Shown here one piece after another: positions 1-9,018 of a stretch of 64,000 bases of DNA. The translations under genes and the position numbers were made by a program. Origin of the DNA: Shinella fusca. GTDB taxonomy: Bacteria > Pseudomonadota > Alphaproteobacteria > Rhizobiales > Rhizobiaceae. Below the pieces are notes generated by a model, which saw nothing but the letters and a program-made list of their open reading frames with translations, ran no database searches and had not been told where the DNA came from. The stretch covers positions 1 to 64,000 of the forward strand of contig NZ_JACHIK010000002.1 in assembly GCF_014203155.1 (NCBI RefSeq), read 5' to 3'. Every line of letters begins with the position of its first letter. The first letter of the stretch is position 1.

Positions 1-249
1 GAGACCATCGTCGGTCCCTGGGCGATCGGATTTTCCCTTGGCCTCAGTCTGGGCGGCGAAGCGTGGGCGCCGATCCTCCTTGCCACGCCAAAGCCCGTGA
101 TCGCCCCCATCATGGCCGTCAATCCGCAGCTCGCCAAACTCCTCATCCGGCTTTCTCCTCAGGAGCGGCGCAAAATAAGGGCGACGGCCCACCACCATAT
201 CTCATCCGCAGTCCTGCAATTGCACGCAATCACAAGACAGGCTCGGTAA
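1..249 (+). CDS. C-terminal end of an unrecognised protein, cut by the window edge
   Basis: Frame 1 is open from the first base to a TAA at 247-249, giving 82 residues with no start in view. The first half is hydrophobic (it includes GPWAIGFSLGLSLGGE) and the last part is basic and rich in Arg and His. I do not recognise the family. An IS3-type transposase fragment begins about 60 bases downstream, so the gene may be intact upstream or may itself be a relic. Confidence 0.35.
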   Translation, partial: ETIVGPWAIGFSLGLSLGGEAWAPILLATPKPVIAPIMAVNPQLAKLLIRLSPQERRKIRATAHHHISSAVLQLHAITRQAR

Positions 250-307
250 CAACACGCCCGGCAGCATCAACCCAACCTACATGCAAGGTGGTGGGTTCGT
301 CGCGCTT

Positions 308-512
308 ACAAACGATCAACGGTCTCTACAAGGCCGAGCTCATTCATCGGCGCGGGCCATGGAGGAACTTCGAAGCGGTGGAATTCGCTACTCTGGAATG
401 GGTCGACTGGTTCAACCACCGACGACTTCTGGAGCCCATCGGAAACATACCGCCAGCCGAGGCTGAAGAACGCTACTACGCCATGCTGGACGAACCAGCC
501 ATGGCCGCATAA
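308..512 (+). pseudogene. IS3-family transposase OrfB, C-terminal fragment
   Basis: The frame encodes the end of an IS3-group integrase: INGLYKAELIHRRGPW, then EWVDWFNHRRLLEPIGN, then the final catalytic-domain helix with PPAEAEERYY. Only about the last 65 residues remain. The DDE core and OrfA are absent, so this is a dead remnant. The ATG at base 63 that would open this frame lies in unrelated sequence and is not the transposase start. Confidence 0.85.
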
Positions 513-551
513 CCTAAACCAAATGGCCTCCGGCAAACCCGGTGCGGTTCA
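513..551 (+). mobile_element. Right end of the truncated IS3-family element
   Basis: Directly after the transposase stop comes TGGCCTCCGGCAAACCC, then GGTGCGGTTCA, which resembles the terminal inverted repeat of rhizobial IS3-group elements as I remember them. No matching left end is present. The outer boundary near 551 is estimated by eye. Confidence 0.5.
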
Positions 552-594
552 ATCAGACTGAGAGCCGCAAATCATAGTTCGCTCGAAACGAGTT

Positions 595-1860
595 TTAGGG
601 GACGATTGAACGGACTGCGGAGAGGATATCGTTGGCGACGGTCCTCCAGGTTCGGAGGTGAGGTTTTGCCTCAGCAATCTGCTGGCGCAATATCCCCCGG
701 TAGTTAGCATCCTGGGCCAATCTGTCTGCCAAGGATGCTAACGTGTCGGGATCGTCGGGATCGAAATATAGCCCGAGATCACCGCAGACCTCACGAAAGA
801 CGGGGGCAGTTGAACAGATGGCCGGCGTTCCGCACCAAAGCGCCTCGCCGGCCGGCAAACCCCATCCCTCAATCCGACTTGGGATCACTAAAGCGAGTGC
901 ATGAGTATAAAGCCGCACGAGGTCGGTTTGATTGGGGTTCTTGGCGAATACGATGCGATCACGGATCGGTTGGAGTGACGGTTGGTCGACGTAGTTTTGC
1001 AATCTTTTGCGCAAGGCGCCCGCGACGACGAGGGGCGGGACATGCAGCCCACGCTTTTTCATGCGCAAAAGAGCTTCCAGCACTACTTCTATGTTTTTTC
1101 GGCCGAGGTTGAGCCCGACGGTGAGCAAATACGGTTCCGATGGCAGATCGATTTCCTGCGCCTCGACGCCGTCCGGGCAATGATGAACGAGTGGTATTGC
1201 CACGACGGGTCCTGGCTTCGGAAGCATTCCCGTCCCTGCAAACCGCCCCAGTTCCTCAAGTGTAAATTCTGAGTTCGTCAGAACGAGCTTTGAACGCTCA
1301 ATGACGAAGCGATTGTCATGAAGGAAGTTGCGGTCGAACCGGCGGAACCGTTTGGTCGCGCCCCGGTGCAATGGCATGAAGTCGTGCAACAACGGTACGA
1401 CCGCCGTGTTCGAACCATCGCACTCAAGGGTGCTGATCATGTCGACGATTAGCTTGGGCCGAGCCGCGGAGATGAAGACGCCATCGGAAATCTTGACTCT
1501 AGCAAGATTCTTTGCCCTGCGTTCCCATGCGCTTCTGTTTCGCTTAGAAACCGGAATGCTGAGCAGGCGCGCGATGCCTGAGAGAAGGCCGGATCCGCCA
1601 TAGTAGGTTCTCTGCCAGCGCTGCCCGACATCGTTAGGAAAATCGAAGATGATGGCGCCCTCGGGCGTCTTCTGCCATGTCACCTCATAAAAGGCTCGAT
1701 TGCCGAACGAAAAGACGACGAAGCGGACGTCCTCAGCGAGGGCTGCAATCTCCTTGCCAGCCTCAATCACCGTACGCGCAATGCCATAATATTGAACGCG
1801 GCGTGCCGACGCGGAAAGTAGAGCCTCAGTAAGATCGAAGAAAATTGTATTACGCTGCAT
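595..1860 (-). CDS. Glycosyltransferase family 1/4 (GT-B fold)
   Basis: The product is 421 residues. The C-terminal half has the GT-B nucleotide-sugar-binding domain: LTVGLNLGRKN (about 265-275), IVFAKNPNQTDLVRLY, then the E-x7-E type motif IPSRIEGWGLPAGEALWCG (about 335-355). It probably adds a sugar to a surface polysaccharide in the cytoplasm. I chose the ATG at 1860 because the sequence upstream in this frame reads as the end of the polymerase gene in another frame. The two genes overlap by a few bases, which suggests translational coupling. The donor and acceptor cannot be read from sequence. Confidence 0.8.
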   Translation of the reverse strand: MQRNTIFFDLTEALLSASARRVQYYGIARTVIEAGKEIAALAEDVRFVVFSFGNRAFYEVTWQKTPEGAIIFDFPNDVGQRWQRTYYGGSGLLSGIARLLSIPVSKRNRSAWERRAKNLARVKISDGVFISAARPKLIVDMISTLECDGSNTAVVPLLHDFMPLHRGATKRFRRFDRNFLHDNRFVIERSKLVLTNSEFTLEELGRFAGTGMLPKPGPVVAIPLVHHCPDGVEAQEIDLPSEPYLLTVGLNLGRKNIEVVLEALLRMKKRGLHVPPLVVAGALRKRLQNYVDQPSLQPIRDRIVFAKNPNQTDLVRLYTHALALVIPSRIEGWGLPAGEALWCGTPAICSTAPVFREVCGDLGLYFDPDDPDTLASLADRLAQDANYRGILRQQIAEAKPHLRTWRTVANDILSAVRSIVP

Positions 1861-3207
1861 TAGGATACTCGTTCTGCATTGGTTGCCTCTTGGCTGTATC
1901 GTTTGCGACCGAGAAAAGAACGCCAAGCAGGAGACTGAAGTAATGAAGGTAGAAGTCAAGATTGAGGAAGGCATCGAATATCATGGCCACGCCCCAAAGT
2001 CCTGTCACTGACAAAAAAACAAAGCCCGATCAACAGGCGCGAGAACCTTGGAAACCAGAACAGGCGTGGAGAGAAAGCACAGACCTATAATCAGGAAGAC
2101 AACTCCTCCGGTCACAAGCCACGCCAAATATTGGTTGTGATTGTGCTCGAAGCCGAACTTCTCCTCGATGATAGGGCGAAGTGAGAGAGCGCCGTGGCCA
2201 AGTACGGGTGCTTGCCGAATTGCTTCCCAGGAGACGGTCCACATGTCGAGTCTGAGCGCTATTGACGGGTCTTTGATGATTACCGCGGTGCTTTTCCGCG
2301 CAACTGCAGGGGCCGGCTTGGCGACGATTTCGGACGCAGTCTCTCCAGCACGGGCTTCCAATTCCGGCTTGGATAAGAGTTGGATGTGTCCAGCCGTTCT
2401 AAGATTCACGACTTCGAGGAGTGCAGGCCATCTGTTGAAACCACTACAGCCAGTCGATACTCCAACCAGAACGCAAAGCACTAGTCCCGCCGTCACCGCT
2501 GCAGCAAGCTCACGGAGCTTCGGCAACCCGCTTCTGTACTTCACTACGCACCTCAATAAAGCAAGAGCAGCAAGAACCGCAAATTGTCCAATGGCAATGC
2601 CTCGAGAGCCGGTATAGGCGAGAGTTACGACGATGCTCAACGAGATCAAAAGTAGCCGGAAATATCGCTGCGGTACCGTTCTCCCCTCCCAGCCAAGAAG
2701 TAGGAGGAACGTGAGAGTTGCAAAAATTATCGCTGGAATAAAAGGCCAGGAAGCTGCCACCTTTACCCGGCACCCGTCGATACCGAGAAACATATAGGTG
2801 CTCAGCACAGCAAAGGCCGCCAGAAGCGACAGGGGCACAATGGTTTGGAAGCGAGCTGAAATGTTCTTGATTTGCTGTCCGCGCAAGAAGCCCGCTGCCA
2901 ACAGGGCAATAGCGACAGTGTAAAGCTCGAGGTTCGGATTGTTTGGCGGTTCCTGGTCGGGCTGAAGACCTGGGTATGCATAAAGAAGCAAAAGGCAGAA
3001 GGCGAAATAGCCCATGGTGGGCAACAAGAAACGCGTCAGCACCGTAGAGGATTTGGTATAGTCGGATTTTGCCCAGAACAACACAATCGGAACAACACCG
3101 ACTAAAATCAGATATGGCACAATCCTGCCTGCGAGGAAAAGTGCGAATACTAGGCCAACAAGAAAACCATCATCCAAAACTGTTCGCATTTTGAGAATCA
3201 TTGTCAT
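1850..3207 (-). pseudogene. O-antigen polymerase/ligase-like membrane protein, frameshifted near its C-terminus
   Basis: The protein has about ten hydrophobic segments and the Wzy_C-type signature GFEHNHNQYLAWLVTGG, as in O-antigen ligases and polymerases that join lipid-linked polysaccharide units at the inner membrane. The main frame stops at 2005, just after a run of seven T on the coding strand (2013-2019). Shifting frame at that run continues for about 50 residues, including FLNLDFYLHYFSLLLGVLFS, a convincing last membrane helix. That frame ends at 1850 and overlaps the glycosyltransferase start. The break may be a real one-base loss, a homopolymer sequencing error or slippage. Confidence 0.75.
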
Positions 3208-3480
3208 CTCACATTTTCGGGCCGGAGTTTAGACCGTTTAATTGGTGAGCTAATAAAACGCCTCGCTTTGGTGGCGCAAGCGTTGTTTTGCAACCACCGC
3301 ATTGCGGTGACGCGTCCCCCTGATTGTCCCCGTCTAAAAGTAGCTTAATTCAGGTTTTGGTCCTGTTGGGGCCGGTTTGTAAACTGTATGCGACGTCCAC
3401 GCCCCATGGATTTTGCGGTTGCAGCGGTCTGACGGCGATATCGGCCGTCAAATGAGCTCACCGAATAGTACTTGGCGAGC
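3208..3480. other. Intergenic stretch between the polymerase-like gene and IS66 remnants
   Basis: I see no gene here. Near the right end is an inverted repeat, TGAGCTC and GAGCTCA, separated by 17 bases (about 3452-3482), overlapping the end of a dead IS66 gene. Its role is unknown. The promoter of the minus-strand polysaccharide genes must lie in the left part. Confidence 0.4.
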
Positions 3481-3611
3481 TCATTGTGAGGCCTTGACGC
3501 GGGCGGCATAAGCCCAAGGCATTAGAGCATCGATGTCTTGGGCGAGGTGGCCGTTCGCGAGGCGGGTGAAGAGGTCGCACAGGCCGGCGTATGTCTCGAC
3601 GCCGTTCCTTT
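3481..3611 (-). pseudogene. IS66-family TnpC, C-terminal fragment
   Basis: The complement reads NGVETYAGLCDLFTRLANG, then HLAQDIDALMPWAYAARVKA and a stop at 3481. This is the typical end of an IS66 TnpC transposase, ending in the short LMPW-type tail. It is cut at about 3611, where a second IS66 element begins in the opposite orientation, so it seems to have been disrupted by that insertion. Confidence 0.75.
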
Positions 3612-3692
3612 GTGAGCGCGACGAACACCCCACCTTTCCTTTTGTGATTGAGGCCGCGAGAACAACTCCTTCATCGACAGGAGCGGAACGCG

Positions 3693-4163
3693 ATGGTTGG
3701 AGATCGCGCTGATGCCATGCTTGAAGCCATGGATGAAGGCATGCATGAAGCCAGGCATGAGGGGAAGTATCGTCGGATCGAGGTGATCACGGGTCGACGC
3801 CAGCGGCGGAATTGGACCGACGAGGAGAAGGCGCGGATCCTTGCCGAAAGTGCAGAGCCTGACGTGAACATCTCGGCGATCGCCCGGCGCTGGGGCGTCA
3901 ATCGCGGTCTGCTGAACGTCTGGCGGCGCGAAGCCGGGCTGACCTCTCGACGATCCGCGCAAGCCGGCGCACAGCAGGCTATGTTCGTGCCGGTGACGGT
4001 GGTTGGCGATAGAACGTCTTGCGAGAACTCGCCGTCGGATGTCGCCCACGACGCCGCGGGGCGTATTGAGATCGAGATTGCTGGCGCGCGCATGACCGTG
4101 ATCGGCTCGGTGGCGCCCGAATTAGCGCAGGCGATCGTGGCAGCGTTGCGAGCACGCCGGTGA
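3693..4163 (+). CDS. tnpA: IS66-family accessory protein TnpA
   Basis: The product is 156 residues, with a helix-turn-helix region typical of IS66 OrfA: RRNWTDEEKARILAESAEP followed by NISAIARRWGVNRGLLNVWRR. I chose the ATG at 3693 because AGGAG lies 11-15 bases upstream; an earlier in-frame ATG at 3648 has no such site. The stop overlaps the GTG of the next gene by four bases, as is usual for tnpA-tnpB. It is required with TnpB and TnpC for IS66 transposition, and this copy looks intact. Confidence 0.85.
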   Translation: MVGDRADAMLEAMDEGMHEARHEGKYRRIEVITGRRQRRNWTDEEKARILAESAEPDVNISAIARRWGVNRGLLNVWRREAGLTSRRSAQAGAQQAMFVPVTVVGDRTSCENSPSDVAHDAAGRIEIEIAGARMTVIGSVAPELAQAIVAALRARR

Positions 4164-5182
4164 TTGGACTTTCGCCTGGTGGAGTGAAGATCATGGTGGC
4201 GACGCAGCCGGTCGACTTCCGGCGCGGCATGAATGGCCGTGCCAACGTATCTCTCAGCCGCGGGGCAATCGCCAACTGGGTGATCCGGTCGAGCCAGTTG
4301 CATCTTGAGCGTATCTACGATGCCATGAAGGAGAAACTTCGGCTGCAGCCGCTGATCCACGGCGACGAGACCTTCGTCCAGGTCCTGAAAGAGGAAGGCC
4401 GGCAGGCGCAGGATACATCTTACATGTGGGCATATCGCAGCGGCCAGGACAGCGACGAGCCGATCGTGCTGTTCGACTATCAGCCCGGCCGTGGCCAGAA
4501 ATACCCGCAAGCCTTCCTCGGGGATTATCGCGGCCTGCTCATGAGTGACGGCTATGAGGCCTGGCGAACGATCAAGGGCGCCACTCATTATGGCTGCATG
4601 GCGCATGCGCGCCGAAAATTTACCGACGCGCTCAAGGCTATGAAGAAACCAGGCGGACCGCCGCTTCAGGCACTGGCCTTCTTCGAGGCGCTCTACGAGG
4701 TGGAGCGGCTGGCGCGGGAAACCGACGTGACCAAGGGTGAGACGCGTGCCGATCTTACCCGACGGCTCCGTCAGACGCATAGCCTTCCAGTGTTAGCGGC
4801 GTTCAGGAAATGGCTCGACGACCTTGCCCCCAAGGTGCTGCCCAAGGGCAAGCTTGGCAAGGCCATCTCCTATACTCGCAACCAGTGGGATTACCTGATC
4901 CGCTATGTCGAAAACGGACACGCGCCGATCGACAACAACCTGCTTGAGCGCGACATCAGGCCGTTTTGCACCGGACGCAATAGCTGGCTGTTCAGCGATA
5001 CGCCTGCCGGTGCCAAAGCCAGCGCCGTCGTTTACAGCCTCATGCTGACCTGCCGTGCCTGCGGTATCGATCCATACGTCTGGCTGCGCTTCGTTCTCAC
5101 CGAACTGCCGCAGCGCCCGGCTGAGGACGACATTACCGACTTGCTACCCTTCAACTTCGCCAAGGCTCAGGTCGCACCATGA
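4160..5182 (+). pseudogene. Fused remains of IS66 TnpB (start) and TnpC (catalytic half)
   Basis: Residues 1 to about 28 match the start of IS66 TnpB (VATQPVDFRRGMNG). The frame then continues directly into the middle of TnpC, SRGAIANWV, and on through the catalytic core: LIHGDETFVQVL (D), LMSDGYEAW (D) and APIDNNLLERDIRPF (E). Most of tnpB and the zinc-finger/leucine-zipper N-terminus of TnpC are missing. The deletion kept the reading frame, so a 340-residue chimera could be made. It lacks parts needed for transposition, so I treat it as inactive. Confidence 0.85.
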
Positions 5183-5277
5183 TGCGACGGTAGCATCGCG
5201 CTTGTGTCCATAACCTCCATAATGGACACAAGCCGACCCAACCTCATCCATCGGCAGGACCTGAAAATCGCGCTTAC

Positions 5278-5395
5278 TTACAATAATCTTCATCTGCACA
5301 ACGCCTTACGTTATCAATCGCCGCGCGAATTCATTAACTCGCAATCTCAAGCCTGAGCATGTCCGGTCTTTTGGGGGCAACTCCACTTCCCGACA
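5278..5395 (+). pseudogene. IS3-type transposase tail and element end
   Basis: Immediately after the IS66 right end, the plus strand reads YNNLHLHNALRYQSPREF and a stop at 5356. This is the classic end of an IS3-family OrfB. It is followed by TGTCCGGTCTTTTGGGGGC and AACTCCA, resembling the outer end of such elements. Only about 26 codons survive. The IS66 boundary truncates it, which fits insertion of IS66 into an older element. Confidence 0.7.
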
Positions 5396-5470
5396 AGACC
5401 CACCCACGCCTGCACTGAGGTTCTTGTTGGTGCTGAGATACCCCTCCGCAAAGGGCCTGGACTGCCGCGA

Positions 5471-8400
5471 TCAGAACCTGACGTTGAGATTCGCCTTGAA
5501 TGACTGCTCAGCGACGCCAGCGCTGAACTGCCCGTTGTAGGACGCGCCCAACGTGGTGTTCGATGTGATCGCGAGATCGAGACCCGCTTGGAACACGGCT
5601 GCATCGCGCACGACCGGTACGCCGGCGATGGTGAAGCGGGTGCCGCCAGCAAAGCGCATCGTGCTTTCGGGCGTCCCGCCGCCGAAGGCATGGCGCCAGC
5701 CGAGCATGCCGTTGACCATCAGGCTTGTGCCGTCGAGGTCAAAGGTGCTTGAAGCGCGCAGGCCGAGCGTGGTGAAAGTCGCATCGGTATTCGCCGAAGC
5801 GCCGCTCAGCGCCGCAGCACCGCCCTGTTCGGTGAAGCCCCTTGTGTTGATGCTCACATGGGCGAGGTTGGCGAACGGCTCGAAGGCGGCATTGTCGGCC
5901 TGCATGCGATAGCCGAACTCACCGAAGACCTGTGCCGTTCCGGCAGTGTAGTCGCTCTTCACGCTATCGCTGACGCCGGGGACCGCGATGATGCGGGTCG
6001 TTGATATGTCATGCAGCGTGTAGGCTGCTCCGGTGCGCAAGGCGAAGTCGCCCCATTGTGCGCCGCCATAGAGGCCGAAATAGTAATTGTCGCTCGAACC
6101 GGAGGATTGGCGGCCGGTCACATCGACATTGGTGTTGCTGTAGCCCGCAACCGCCCCGAGACGCCAGTCGTCGAACACGGGGACATCCGCGCCGAAGAGG
6201 AGGCCGCCAGTCGAGTGGTCGAGGCTTGCGGCATTGCCGTCGCCATCGATTTGCCCCCACGATCCGAAGGCCTGGCCCCAGAATGCGGAACCGTCGGTCG
6301 TATCCACGCCGCCGCTCGCGCCACCCTCGTCAAAGGCGGCGCGGAGCCGGTCGTTGACCGCATTGCGGATGAAGCGGCTGTCATCGATCAGCGCCGTCTT
6401 CATCGAGGCATGAACTTCGCCGGAGAGCGCATCGAAGCTGGCGCGCACCAGATCGGGATCGGTGGCCAGCGCAATCGAGTTCCAGAGCAGATGACCGCTA
6501 CCGAGCGCCTCGATAGCCGTACCAGTGGCGATCTGGTTTCGAGTGATGCCGGTAGACGCGAATGCGATATCGTTGCGCAAAAGCTCGAGCGTCACATCGT
6601 TGCCGTCGCCCCCGGCATAATCAAGGATGGCATCAAGAAACAGCAGGTTGCTGGTAACCGGGCTAAAGGTCCCGACGACAGCGCCGGCACTCTGCTTGTC
6701 GATAATGGTGAAGGGGCCGTTGAAGCTGTCCCAGCTTGCAGCATCGGTCGGCGAGAGCAGGAGTTCGAGGCTGGCTCCGGTGATGTCGACGGCCCCTACG
6801 ACCACCAACTGGTCGGCGGCCGTCGGCGTCGCCTCGATCACCAGCGTGCCGTTGTTCACATAATCGCCCGCGATATGCTGTATGCCGATGGAATTGCCTG
6901 GTGCGTGGACCGCACCTGCCGCGATGGTCGTGGTCATGCCCGCCGTGCCGACCGTGCCGGTGCCGCCCAGCCGGCCGCCGGCGCCGATGGTCAGGGCACC
7001 GCCCAGCACGCCGCTTCCTCCCACGCCTACCACCAGCGCGCCGCCGGAACCCACCGTGATCGTGCCGGCAAAAGCCGAGGAATCACCGGTCAGCGTCAGC
7101 GTTCCCGTGCCGGATTTGATGACGTCGCCGGTGCCGGTGAGAACGCCGGCATAGGTCGTATCTGTTGCCTGGTCGACGGTCAGGTTTGCGACCCCGAGCG
7201 ACACCGTCCCGCCTGCGCCCGAGAGCGACGACATGGTTAGGTCGAATCCGCCTAGGTCGAGCATGCCGCCGTTGATCACATAGGCGGTTTCATCGACAAA
7301 GGCCCCGGCCCTGATGGCCAGCAGCGTACCGCCATTGACCGTCGTGCCGCCTGTATAGGTATTGGCACCCCATAGATCCAGGATTCCGTCCTCAAGAGTG
7401 AGGCCCAGGGTTCCACTGCCCGAGCCGTCCTCAATCGTTCCGGTAAAGGAGGAGTCACCAGATTGCCCAACCACCGTCAGAATGGCGTTCTGGGATGAGC
7501 CCTCATTGGTAATGATCCCTCTCTCGTCATTGGAAACAATCAGTCTGCCGACAGTCGTGCTATAACCGTTGAGACGCAGTTTCGTGTCGCGGTCGGTAAA
7601 ATAGACGGTGCTCGTTGCCGAAAGGGCATTGCTTGCCAGAACATTGACGGTCGCATTGTCGTCCAGGTCGAATATCGCGCCATTGCCGGCGCCCGTCACC
7701 GACAGGCTGATGACGCCCCAGTCCTCGACCTCCACTGTTTCGCCGGCGGCGGCATCGGCTACTCTCAGGTCGAGAGTGCCTGTTTGACGAATGGACTTGC
7801 TGCCCCCCAGCAGATCTTCGAGAACGAGTGTTCCCTCGCTGACGGTGGTCGTGCCTGTAAACGCTGAGGAATTTCCCGTCAGAGTCAGCGTCCCAACGCC
7901 GGTCTTGCTGAGCGGGCCATTTCCGGAAATCACTCCGGCCTGAGTGAGCGTTCCAGCGGTTACGTCGAACGTTCCGCCGCCCACGCCGATGGTGGTGGCG
8001 CGGTTCATGGAGAAGCCCGCCGTGGTTTGCAGCGTACCGCCATCGAAGGTCAATATACCGCTGGCAGCGCCAAGATTGCTGTTTTGAGACACGGAGACAA
8101 CACCGGCATTGAGCGCGGTCCCGCCCGTATAGGTGTTGTTTCCAGACAGCGTCGTGGTGCCCGCGCCATCATGCACCACGTCAACGTTATCCTCGATCAG
8201 CGTCGAAAATGTACTGTCACTGGCATTGTCGAAAATCACGTGACCGGGTGTACCTAAACTCCATATCGCCGTGGCAAGAACAATACCGCCGCCATCTCCG
8301 ATGACCAGCGTGCCGCCACTCAGGCCCAGAACGCCGCCATTGCCATTGCCCGAGACATCGATCACGCCACCATTGCGCAGCACGAGCTGCCCGGTATCGT

Positions 8401-8839
8401 AGATCCAGGAGGCTCCCCCATTCTGAACGAGGGTGCCGCCATCAATGTCAAGCAGCGATGAAGCTGCGACATCATTGTTGCCGACGGCAAGACCGGCCGA
8501 CAGTGCGAGGCCACCGCCGGTCTGGATGATCAGATTGCCCGATGTTCCGCTGCCGGAGCCAAGGCCGAGCACAAGAGCTTCAGCGTTTGTTCCATTATTG
8601 ATCTCGACCGTCCCGCCATTGAAGAAGTATGCAGCTTCTGCCGATGTCGGGGGATTCCCGCTGCTCCAGTTTGCACCCGAATTCCAATCGCCTGTCCCGC
8701 CATTCCACGAGACGCTCTGTGCCCATGAGGCCCCCGCCGGCAGGGTCAAGGCTAGCGCCGTGGTGCAGAGCAATGCCCCTACAAGACGTCCGGAGCCCGC
8801 CGGGCCACATTTTTCCTTCGCCTTGAAATTCTTCGCCAT
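5471..8839 (-). CDS. Autotransporter outer-membrane protein (type V secretion)
   Basis: The product is 1122 residues. A basic start and hydrophobic stretch ending ASWAQ (about 35-41) form a signal peptide. The passenger (about 45-830) is a beta-helix of Gly-, Thr- and Asn-rich repeats, including the autotransporter-associated motifs GTLTLTGNSSAFTGTTTV and NTYTGGTTVNGGTL. The last 270 or so residues are a beta-barrel ending in NLNVRF, with the terminal Phe typical of outer-membrane barrels. It probably displays an adhesin-like passenger; no protease motif is evident. GAGGGG sits 8 bases before the ATG. The LuxR-type gene upstream on the same strand is a possible regulator. Confidence 0.9.
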   Translation of the reverse strand: MAKNFKAKEKCGPAGSGRLVGALLCTTALALTLPAGASWAQSVSWNGGTGDWNSGANWSSGNPPTSAEAAYFFNGGTVEINNGTNAEALVLGLGSGSGTSGNLIIQTGGGLALSAGLAVGNNDVAASSLLDIDGGTLVQNGGASWIYDTGQLVLRNGGVIDVSGNGNGGVLGLSGGTLVIGDGGGIVLATAIWSLGTPGHVIFDNASDSTFSTLIEDNVDVVHDGAGTTTLSGNNTYTGGTALNAGVVSVSQNSNLGAASGILTFDGGTLQTTAGFSMNRATTIGVGGGTFDVTAGTLTQAGVISGNGPLSKTGVGTLTLTGNSSAFTGTTTVSEGTLVLEDLLGGSKSIRQTGTLDLRVADAAAGETVEVEDWGVISLSVTGAGNGAIFDLDDNATVNVLASNALSATSTVYFTDRDTKLRLNGYSTTVGRLIVSNDERGIITNEGSSQNAILTVVGQSGDSSFTGTIEDGSGSGTLGLTLEDGILDLWGANTYTGGTTVNGGTLLAIRAGAFVDETAYVINGGMLDLGGFDLTMSSLSGAGGTVSLGVANLTVDQATDTTYAGVLTGTGDVIKSGTGTLTLTGDSSAFAGTITVGSGGALVVGVGGSGVLGGALTIGAGGRLGGTGTVGTAGMTTTIAAGAVHAPGNSIGIQHIAGDYVNNGTLVIEATPTAADQLVVVGAVDITGASLELLLSPTDAASWDSFNGPFTIIDKQSAGAVVGTFSPVTSNLLFLDAILDYAGGDGNDVTLELLRNDIAFASTGITRNQIATGTAIEALGSGHLLWNSIALATDPDLVRASFDALSGEVHASMKTALIDDSRFIRNAVNDRLRAAFDEGGASGGVDTTDGSAFWGQAFGSWGQIDGDGNAASLDHSTGGLLFGADVPVFDDWRLGAVAGYSNTNVDVTGRQSSGSSDNYYFGLYGGAQWGDFALRTGAAYTLHDISTTRIIAVPGVSDSVKSDYTAGTAQVFGEFGYRMQADNAAFEPFANLAHVSINTRGFTEQGGAAALSGASANTDATFTTLGLRASSTFDLDGTSLMVNGMLGWRHAFGGGTPESTMRFAGGTRFTIAGVPVVRDAAVFQAGLDLAITSNTTLGASYNGQFSAGVAEQSFKANLNVRF

Positions 8840-9018
8840 CGTGTCGCGCCCCTCGGCTACGTCCCTGGCGGCCTATATGAGTTGCCCCGCCAGCAAGACC
8901 GACAGGGCAAGGCGCCCCAACCAACCATTTCAACTGCAGGTGCTTGGATTTCCTAGAGGAATCACCCTGTCACGTCATCCCGACTAAACAGTAGGGGAGG
9001 GGTCTGGGGCCGGCCCGA

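Larger units (their letters stand above)
3612..5277 (+). mobile_element. IS66-family element with a large internal deletion
   Basis: The left end starts GTGAGCGCGA at 3612. The right end finishes GAAAATCGCGCTTAC at 5277, whose complement starts GTAAGCGCGA, so the tips match at 9 of 10 bases. Inside are tnpA and a fused tnpB-tnpC remainder. A normal IS66 is about 2.5 kb with tnpA, tnpB and tnpC. This one is 1.67 kb. No 8-base target duplication is visible in the flanks (GTTCCTTT versus TTACAATA), so the flanks have rearranged since insertion. Confidence 0.8.

Noticed and set aside
2005-2020. Programmed -1 ribosomal frameshift in the polymerase-like gene
   Set aside because: A T7 run alone is not enough evidence. 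No stimulatory structure is obvious, and a simple base loss or read error is more likely.
3604-5285. Target-site duplication for the IS66 at 3612-5277
   Set aside because: The 8-base flanks do not match, so no duplication can be claimed.
6011-7240. A 409-codon plus-strand frame opposite the autotransporter
   Set aside because: It is an antisense shadow of the repetitive passenger; the composition is random-like and no ribosome-binding site is present.
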